A DNA stretch of 64,000 bases from Diphasiastrum complanatum (Eukaryota > Streptophyta > Lycopodiopsida > Lycopodiales > Lycopodiaceae): the NCBI GenBank assembly GCA_029204225.1, contig CM055108.1, forward strand, positions 17,299,125 to 17,363,124. Direction: 5' to 3'. The notes beneath the pieces were generated by a model. The model worked only from the letters and a program-made list of their open reading frames with translations, did not search any database and was not told the origin of the DNA. The position numbers and the translations under genes were made by a program. Below, in pieces: positions 57,525-64,000 of the stretch; position 1 is the first letter of the stretch, and every line of letters begins with the position of its first letter.

Positions 57525-59264
57525 TTACCATATCCATGATAAGATCTCTTTGGTAGAGATCTCTTGCCAATGCCTTTGAAGAGTGCTCCACCAATATGCC
57601 ACTATTATCATGGGCTTCCTCCATGCTTGATGATGATCTTTGCCTTGAAAGTTCCACTTGCATGATGGATGCACCATAAATAGAGAAATCTGAGGCTTCC
57701 AAGCCTTATAAGGATCATGGAGATCAAGATCATAAGATGTGAAACAATGATGATTATCAAGATTATGCTTTCTAGCTTGACTAGTCCACATACAATGAAC
57801 TATATCCATGATGGATCTGATCTTGATATCAAAGACTATCTTGATCTTTTTTAGGCTAGCTACTCTCTCAAGGATGTAAGTGTCCACTTTGGATGCTTCA
57901 TTTAATCTCAAGAGGAGTTTACAATTTGCCTCAAAACATGTGAAAACATGATTTTCAAAAAAGTGAGTACCAAGCTCAATCTTGTTCTTACTAGAACCAA
58001 GAGCATACTTTTGACAATACAATATCTTGCTTTCAAAAAGTATTGGAAACACATCTAAGTCAATAATGACAAGAAACATGTCCATACCATAAGCATCATA
58101 CAAAACTAGTATAGCTTTTCTTGAACTTTGAGATCCAAAAAATTCAATGAAGCAAGATAGCATTTCAAGCAAAGGAAGAGAAGCATATATGAATGTGTTG
58201 TAGTAGATACAACATGAAATATGCCCCTCTTTGCCATGTAAGGTGAGCCATAAAGACTCGGCCATGCATCTTGAAGACCTTCTTGAAATCATATGAAGAA
58301 GAAACTCCTCCTCACACATTGGCCCCATCATAACTTGAATACCTTCAAAAAGGATAACTTGTGATGCTTCTTGAGAAGTAAAGACACTAAAGGCCTCCTT
58401 GATGGATGAGTATCCAATCATGATCCATGAGCTTGGATCATCCTTCCTTCTTGTTTCCAAGGAAATATATGCAAAGCAAGCACTACCAAGTTCACTAAGG
58501 TGATCAACCTTAGGCTTCATCTTGAATAAAACTTCATATGGTGCTATTCCTTCAAGAGCTCCAATACTCCTCAAAGCTTTGATCTTCAATGAGAATTTCT
58601 TCTCAACATATGCTTTGAATAATAAGGAATAATCATACACCATAATACTTGAAGAGAGAAGATATGTGCATCTTGTGTAATCCTCCTCCTTTGAAATATT
58701 GGAAATATAAGAAACATCAAGAGAGTTTGCACTCTCACTTGGATCAAATTTGTAGATGCCTTCAAATCTTGATCCATATGCAAGGATCTCACCATCCTTC
58801 TTAATCACACAATTGTCAATATTGAAATTGACATCAAAGCCACTATCAAGAAGTTGGCCAACACTTAAGATGTTCTTTGTAAGCTTTGGGACAAAAAGAA
58901 CATTGTTGAGAAAGAGATCTTTAGAAGATGCAAGATTCAAGGGAATAATCCCTACTCCTTCAATATTGCACTCATGCTTACTTGCAAAGTATATGGTCTT
59001 CTTGACTCCATCATAAGGCATAATAGATGAAAAAAAGTTCTTGGAGCCACACATATGTGAAGATGCTCCACTATCAATATACCATGAGACATCCTTGTTG
59101 AAGGTGGAAGAGGAGAAGCTTGATGCCATAAGAGAGCCTTCTCCATCACTTGCAATATAGTCTTCTTTATCATTGGTGATGTTGGCTTGATTGAGTTGAT
59201 TCTTCTTCTTTAAGCAATTGGTGGCATAATGGCCTTTCTTGCCACAATAAAAGCACTTGATCAT
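57525..59264 (-). CDS. RE17 knuckle-protease frame with an unidentified open tail, 579 codons
   Basis: In frame with the Gag above after one TAA stop (59280-59282). It opens with the knuckle CFYCGKKGHYATNC (CX2CX4HX4C, about 4-17) and the protease WYIDSGASSHMCGSKNFFSS (about 61-80), followed by LSVGQLLDSGFDVNFN. After about residue 220 it jumps past the integrase core to a remnant of the integrase-linker region (GALEGIAPYEVLFKMKPKVDHL, FAYISLETRRKDDPSSWIMIGYSS, about 240-285). From about residue 310 to the end no family is recognised, yet about 270 codons stay open. Part of the tail is shared with RE14. The stop between Gag and this frame may be a mutation or could be suppressed. The coding status of the tail is uncertain. 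Confidence 0.7.
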   Translation of the reverse strand: MIKCFYCGKKGHYATNCLKKKNQLNQANITNDKEDYIASDGEGSLMASSFSSSTFNKDVSWYIDSGASSHMCGSKNFFSSIMPYDGVKKTIYFASKHECNIEGVGIIPLNLASSKDLFLNNVLFVPKLTKNILSVGQLLDSGFDVNFNIDNCVIKKDGEILAYGSRFEGIYKFDPSESANSLDVSYISNISKEEDYTRCTYLLSSSIMVYDYSLLFKAYVEKKFSLKIKALRSIGALEGIAPYEVLFKMKPKVDHLSELGSACFAYISLETRRKDDPSSWIMIGYSSIKEAFSVFTSQEASQVILFEGIQVMMGPMCEEEFLLHMISRRSSRCMAESLWLTLHGKEGHISCCIYYNTFIYASLPLLEMLSCFIEFFGSQSSRKAILVLYDAYGMDMFLVIIDLDVFPILFESKILYCQKYALGSSKNKIELGTHFFENHVFTCFEANCKLLLRLNEASKVDTYILERVASLKKIKIVFDIKIRSIMDIVHCMWTSQARKHNLDNHHCFTSYDLDLHDPYKAWKPQISLFMVHPSCKWNFQGKDHHQAWRKPMIIVAYWWSTLQRHWQEISTKEILSWIW

Positions 59265-59279
59265 CTTCTTCTTGAGATT

Positions 59280-60017
59280 TTAATTAGAAGCATGAGAGGT
59301 ATCCTCCTCCTCTCCATCTTGGTCTTTAGCTTTGTCATTAGAGAAGTGATGGTGTTGCTTCTTACTCCTCTCTTTGTGCTTGGTAAATAGAACTTTGCCA
59401 TCATCATGATTGAGTGATAGCTTGTCCATCCTCAAGAGTTTGTACTCTTGTCTTGATTCTTCAGAAATAAGCACACTTTGAAGGGCCTCCAAACTTGGTA
59501 GCTCCTCCTTAATAGCATAGGATTGGACAAGGTTGTCATATTCATCTCTCAAGCCATTGAGAATGACTTGGACTAGCTCACTTTGATTGATTGAGTCACC
59601 AATACATGCAAGCTCCCTATGAATATCCTTGACTCTCAAAACATAATTAGATGCACTCTCATCACTCTTTTGACTACTTTGGAGTAGTTGATTTCTAAGA
59701 GTGAGGAGCCTAGAGGTGTTCTTAGCCTCATAGATGGACTTGAGACAATCCCAAGCTTCCTTGGATGTAGAACAATCACCAATCTCCCTCAATATCTCAT
59801 TAGAGACATTCATCTTAATGTAGTGGAGAGCCATCCTAGCTCTCTTCTTGTATTTTTGTACTTCTTGAAGGACTTGAGGCTCCTCCTCAATCCCAAGTAC
59901 AATGTCCATCACATCTTGGAGTATCAAGATGGACTCCATCCTCAACTTCCATATTGAATAATTGGAAGTAGACAATCTCTCACTTGGTTGCAACAAGTAT
60001 GAACTCATTGAAGTCAT
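59280..60017 (-). CDS. RE17 Gag, 245 aa
   Basis: Copia Gag of the DUF4219/UBN2 type, forming the particle that packages element RNA. It opens MTSMSSYLLQPSERLSTSNY, then IWKLRMESILILQDVMDI. It continues with TSKEAWDCLKSIYEAKNTSR, SSQKSDESASNYVLRVKDI and VILNGLRDEYDNLVQSYAI, and ends in a charged, histidine- and lysine-rich stretch. A TAA at 59280-59282 separates it from the knuckle and protease, which follow in the same frame after about five codons. In RE11 the same region is continuous, so the stop is probably a point change in this copy. The start chosen is the first ATG after the leader. Confidence 0.9.
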   Translation of the reverse strand: MTSMSSYLLQPSERLSTSNYSIWKLRMESILILQDVMDIVLGIEEEPQVLQEVQKYKKRARMALHYIKMNVSNEILREIGDCSTSKEAWDCLKSIYEAKNTSRLLTLRNQLLQSSQKSDESASNYVLRVKDIHRELACIGDSINQSELVQVILNGLRDEYDNLVQSYAIKEELPSLEALQSVLISEESRQEYKLLRMDKLSLNHDDGKVLFTKHKERSKKQHHHFSNDKAKDQDGEEEDTSHASN

Positions 60018-60774
60018 GTAAAGTGGAGATAAATAAAAGTGATGAACAAAAAATGTTGCTTCTCTCTCACTATAGGATCCAATAATGGTGTGCTACCATC
60101 TCCTATGCAAGATCTTGCAACAAACTGTGAGATGATTCTCACTAGCTATCTCAATCTCTCCAAAACTAGATCTACTTCACATCAAATGATGGAGTACGGG
60201 CAAAGTTAGGATCAAACACTCTTAGCACGTGTGAAATACACTAAGAAACCAAATTTGACTCAAATACAATGATATTGCATGAAACAAAATGGCTAAGATC
60301 TCAAAACAGTGCCTAGATCACATATAGATGAGATTGGTAAGCATTCAACTGTGATTTTGGATCAAACAAGCAATCTTTTGACCAAACCAAATGTGTCCAC
60401 CCAGGTCTAGGTGCCCTAACTAACCCTCTTCAAAAGCTTATAACTTTTGATTGGCTCAACCAAATGGAATGAAACTGATTGCATCAGAAACTAGACAAAA
60501 ATAGCTTCAAAACAAGCTATCTAGCAAGATTTTTGGATCAAACATGAAAGAGAACTCCCAAACTGAAATTGGATGTTCCTCACACGTGTCTGAGCACCTG
60601 ATTCCGTACAGTACCAGGTCAGACCCAATCAATGTCCTTTTGATCTCTTTTGATCCAAAATTGAACAAGATAGCTAGGAAAATGGGCCTTGACAATTTCT
60701 AGCTCAAGATTGATGAATAGTTTTCACTCAAATGGATCAAAATGCATGGTAACCTTAGGTGTGATCTTTGAGGC
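60018..60774 (-). other. RE17 leader, PBS not recognisable
   Basis: About 750 bp between LTR and Gag start, similar in length to RE11. Where GCTCTGATACCA is expected next to the LTR, the sequence is GTGATCTTTGAGGC (60761-60774). That nearly repeats the RE16 target flank GTGATATTTGAGGC (56565-56578). Confidence 0.7.
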
Positions 60775-61594
60775 TGTTGAATTTCACACGTGTGGACTGT
60801 CCACTACATGTACTTGTGATCTACTAAGGTGTGTAGATGCACCAAGATCAAGACTAGATTGAGATTCAAGATCAATCTTGAATCCTATGGCAAAAACACA
60901 CTACTACATGCATTCAATCACTTCCAACTCTCACTCACATGTGTGGGAAGTGTTCCAAAAGTATTCTAAGTAAAAACAAGCTACTCTCCTCGGGTAGAGA
61001 GAGAAAAACCATCAAGAGCTCTCGGGTAGAGAGAGAAAGCTAGAAATTCAATGACACTCAAAATCCACTCAATCTCAAAATCAATTAGATCCAAAATGAG
61101 GAGTACAATGATACTAATAGATTCATGAGCTACCAATATGCTTAACTATGATTGGATCACACTTTGCCACCTCTTAATCCTATTGGACCATTGATCCATG
61201 CACCTCTAAATTCTATTGGACTATATTCAAGCACACCTCAATTTTCTATTGGACCTCACAAGGTTCCACCTCTAAATCCTATTGGACCTCTTAAGCTTCA
61301 TCAAACAAAAGCATGACACTTGTCTACACTCTAATTGGCACAAGTTTGGCTCTATTTTGGCTCAATAGTGGCATTACAAGTGGAAATGGATAATTTGCCA
61401 TCTATGCCAAATTTGACCCTATCAACATCCTACACCTAAATGCTTGACTATGAAATTCTATGAGACCCCTATATCAAACATTTTGATTTACTCTACAATT
61501 CTCCACACGTGGGAACATCCTCCACACATGTGAGATTCACTTACAAACTTCTATCATAAAAAATACCAAGCTAGATTTTTGCCAATTTCTCACA
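60775..61594 (-). repeat. RE17 5' LTR
   Basis: Same length and ends as 56579-57398. The 33-bp CCAAT repeats lie at about 61151-61285. Followed directly by GAGGC and the RE16 reverse transcriptase. Confidence 0.95.
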
Positions 61595-62209
61595 GAGGCT
61601 ACGATCAAACACCAAGATGTCATCGATGTACACAATGACAAATTCATCTAAGCAGTCTTGAAAAATGTTGTTCATCAACGTGCAAAAAGTGGCCGGTGCG
61701 TTTGTTAGACCGAACGGCATCACCCTGAATTCATGACTCCCATACCATGTTCGAAAAGCCGTTTTGTGCTCATCGCCTTTAGCTATTCGAATTTGGTGAT
61801 ATCCAGATCTAAGATTTATTCGGCTAAAATATCTGGCATGTTTGAGCTGGTCGAACAGGTCATCAATTCTAGGCATGGGATACTTGTTCTTGATGGTACC
61901 CTTGTTGAGCATGCGGTAATCCACACACATCCGCAGTGTCTTGTCCGCCTTTTCCACAAATAGTACAGGGGCTCCAAAAGACGAAGCACTGGGTCTAATG
62001 AATCCTTTGTCTATCAATTCACCAAGTTGTCGTTTCAGTTCCACCAACTCTTCTTGGGACATCCTATAAGGTGCTCGTGAAGTTGGTTCTGTTCCTGGTA
62101 CCAACTCAATCTTATGGTCCACTGGTCTTCGAGGAGGTAACTTAGCTGGGAGTTCTTCTGGAAACACATCGCTTAATTCCTCTAGAAAATCTGCCATCTC
62201 CTTTGGCAA
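61595..62209 (-). pseudogene. RE16 reverse transcriptase, N-terminal part
   Basis: Reads from a protease linker ([36 protein letters not shown]) into the fingers and palm: [83 protein letters not shown], and the catalytic YIDDILVF next to the RE17 insertion. Catalytic Asp residues are present. The protein is cut by RE17. A TAG at 62213-62215 separates it from the protease in the same frame. Confidence 0.93.
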
Positions 62210-62212
62210 ATT

Positions 62213-62809
62213 TTTCTATTGTGCATTTTTCCCTTCTGGAACCTCTCTGCAGATACAAAGAAAGCACTTTGACCTTTTCCCTTTCGCCATGCTTTTAATC
62301 ACAGATGCAGCAACCAGATTTTGTTCAATATCGGTGCGCTTCGCGTTCCCTCCAGACACAGCTTTTGTCATATAGATCTGTCCCTTGTAATCCAAGAGAA
62401 CCAAGTTTGAGCTCATACCCAAAACTGCAATAGAATGTTCATTTAGCCAGGGAAGGCCCAAAATTACATCGAAGGCATCCATCTCTAAAATCCGAAAGCT
62501 AAGTTTAGCCTTCCATCTCCCAATTTGCACCGGGATGTTCAATGTTGCTTTGTCTACGTCCAGTGCTCCCTTTGCTGTTTCTACCTTGAGCGTTGATGTT
62601 ACATTTCTGGTCGGCAAGCTGAACTGTTCCACTACGCTCCTTGAAATATAGTTATGTGAAGCTCCGGAGTCGATCATGAAATCTGACTTCCTCCCCGCGA
62701 TCTTTCCGGAAAGGAATAATAATCTTGAACCAATCTTGGGGGTTGCCCCATGGAAGCTCCTTTCCATACTTGTATGTCGTCCACCCACAAATGTAAATTC
62801 CTCCTTCAA
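62213..62809 (-). pseudogene. RE16 gypsy aspartic protease region
   Basis: The active site FMIDSGASHNYIS is near residues 39-51. It is followed by VETAKGALDVDKATLNIPVQ and FDVILGLPWLNEHSIAV, the usual gypsy retropepsin layout (ILGLPWL is the conserved second motif). The upstream Gag and zinc knuckle that normally precede it are absent; the frame begins shortly before the protease. It ends at a TAG in frame with the reverse transcriptase. Confidence 0.85.
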
Positions 62810-63491
62810 CTCCCAACTAGATCAGATCACCTGGAAGAAGTTCAGCAACCAGGGGTTACTCAGGTCCAAACAAGCACACCACAAACGAACATACCAACCA
62901 AAGCAAACACAGAGGATCCCTCTCAAGCCACATTCCCCTTGAGATCGGACGTAGGACCTTTGCCTAACCGCGCCCACACAAATCTATCACAGAATTAGCC
63001 CACAAGGAAACATCCATCCAACCATCCGTGCTTTCACCATTAAGCAGCACATTGCCTCAGTCACGCCCCACCACTTTTTTGTCGATAGCCCTTATGGCTA
63101 AACGATTGGCAGCTATCCCGCACCGGCAGCTAACCACCCGTGCTTTACACCCGAATTCGAGCAGCATCTCTGTATCAATGGTTAACCCGTACAGTTCGAA
63201 TATGTCACCCCGCATCCCACAAGGCACAGACCGTGCTTTCACCAACCTAATGGCAGCACATTGCCTTATCTGTCCTACGTGCAGACGGCGCTAGGCCCGA
63301 ACCGCAGAAACTGACCGTGCTTACACCTCGAGGGCAACACTTTGACTCATCAAGTCCCCCGTTCTACCGACCACCCCGACCGTGGACGCACCCGTGCTTA
63401 CACTGTGGGCAGCACCTTGCTCAACAGTTGTCCTGACAAATCCCAAAATGTGGCCATCCTTGTGAGACTTGCGTTGCTGACCGGCTAGTCG
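62810..63491 (-). other. RE16 shortened leader region, gag missing
   Basis: G+C-richer than the rest of the window, with frames on both strands but no Gag motif. A full chromovirus gag needs over 1 kb, so a deletion is inferred. Related words (TTCACCA followed by AGCACATTGCC) occur near 63035 and 63237, suggesting an internal repeat. Confidence 0.5.
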
Positions 63492-63503
63492 GCTCTGATA
63501 CCA
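63492..63503 (-). other. Primer-binding site of RE16
   Basis: GCTCTGATACCA (complement TGGTATCAGAGC), two bases before the LTR start TGTTGCGCCGG at 63506. Confidence 0.95.
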
Positions 63504-63505
63504 CA

Positions 63506-64000
63506 TGTTGCGCCGGCGCCTCAAAGGGTGCTGGGACTTGAGCGGTTTCCCCAACATGCGCTTAAGTCTAACATTCATCCATCATGCACTTACGTAAAAG
63601 CCAACTCAGAAACGTAACAACCTTAACAATTCAGACTTAAGAAAACTGGAATCCCGACCAACCCGAAAGCCAACTCAGAATCCATCCCCAAAAGGTAACC
63701 AAAGGCAAAGACAAGCCACACATGAAACCCAAGGCATAGTGGTCGCAAAATTGACCAATTGGCATAGCAGCAAGCCCCATGTCGATGACAAGGTCCCTTA
63801 GGCACGAGCGACGTAAAAAGGTTGTAGTAAGGGTCCTTCCACTTGGACCAGTCCCGGAGGCGAAACCGAAATGGTAATCATCCCCAAGGATCAAATTTAT
63901 TAGATTTGGAAGAGGTTACATTCATACATAGACTGACCGGTCTTGGGGCCACCAACACGTGATGGGCATTGTGCTTGACTCGTGCTGGTAGAGGGAGCTG
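63506..64000 (-). repeat. RE16 5' LTR (truncated by the window end)
   Basis: Matches 53135 onward over the 495 bp available, with few differences. About 420 bp more are expected beyond the window. Confidence 0.95.

Larger units (their letters stand above)
56579..61594 (-). mobile_element. RE17: young Gag-protease Copia derivative inserted in RE16
   Basis: Two 820-bp LTRs (56579-57398 and 60775-61594) with about ten differences by my count (near 98.8% identity) flank a 3.4-kb interior. The insertion is flanked by GAGGC (56574-56578 and 61595-61599), the 5-bp target duplication. The RE16 reverse transcriptase frame continues exactly from one side to the other if one GAGGC is ignored. The element encodes Gag and protease but no integrase core, reverse transcriptase or RNase H, so it must be mobilised in trans. 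Plant elements of this build are called TR-GAGs. Confidence 0.95.
53135..64000 (-). mobile_element. RE16: Ty3-gypsy chromovirus, interrupted by RE17, running off the window
   Basis: 3' LTR 53135-54051, PPT, pol in two pieces around RE17, protease, leader, PBS and the beginning of the 5' LTR (63506 to the window end). The LTR parts match closely (TGTTGCGCCGGCGCCTCAAA at both starts). A normal gag is missing: only about 680 bp lies between protease start and PBS. Otherwise damage is light (one frameshift, two stops, RE17). Confidence 0.9.

Noticed and set aside
62676-63294. Plus-strand frames of 80-90 codons in the RE16 leader
   Set aside because: They are antisense to the protease or lie in the shortened leader; no known domain. 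G+C-rich composition alone lengthens open frames.

Overview
The window looks like intergenic DNA of a large-genome vascular plant. The evidence is one intronless P-class pentatricopeptide repeat (PPR) gene at 25353-27377, a short plant-type TTTAGGG run at 32251-32270, tRNA-iMet-type primer-binding sites (PBS), and dense Ty1-copia and Ty3-gypsy (chromovirus) LTR retrotransposons. I cannot name the species; a fern or gymnosperm would fit. I see no bacterial genes, rRNA, CRISPR array or intact virus. Element boundaries below come from reading direct repeats, PBS, polypurine tracts (PPT) and TG...CA ends by eye. Elements are numbered RE1-RE17 for reference.

Left part (1-24.5 kb). A degenerate tandem repeat (1-395) and a Copia integrase fragment (RE1, 480-968) precede RE2 (1239-5625), whose two LTR-like ends carry long (GA)n tracts around a decayed Gag-like region. 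RE3 is a Copia LTR with PBS (5848-6378). RE4 (6730-13521) has LTRs, PBS and PPT but about 5.9 kb of interior with no recognisable protein. RE5 (13522-16303) is a broken plus-strand Copia element with its 3' LTR, and RE6 (16304-16711) is an old LTR related to RE17. RE7 (19613-23352) is a plus-strand Copia element with both LTRs and a wrecked interior.

Centre (24.5-38 kb). The PPR gene is the only convincing host gene. Downstream lie two related plus-strand chromoviruses, the old RE8 (28832-31066) and the better preserved but 5'-truncated RE9 (35029 to about 38142).

Right part (38-64 kb) is a nest of mostly minus-strand elements. RE10 (Copia) is split between its gag and zinc knuckle by RE11 (39814-43873, LTRs plus an open Gag-protease frame but no polymerase) and RE12 (43875-44220), a miniature LTR element whose LTRs contain a tRNA-like module. 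RE13-RE15 follow: LTRs, a Gag/protease relative of RE17, and a degraded Copia pol. A foldback/MITE cluster (51466-51999), a SINE-like tRNA head (about 52751-52830) and a field of short CGGACGCA-type repeats precede RE16, a chromovirus (53135 to beyond 64000). RE16's reverse transcriptase is interrupted by RE17 (56579-61594), a young element with 820-bp LTRs and a GAGGC target duplication.

How it works together: nearly everything is parasitic and non-autonomous. RE11, RE14, RE17 and probably the LTR RE6 form one Gag-carrying, polymerase-less group that must borrow enzymes from full Copia elements. RE12 and RE4 lack coding capacity altogether. The most noteworthy items are the tRNA-like TRIM (RE12), the Gag-only RE17 family with an unidentified open tail, and the foldback cluster.
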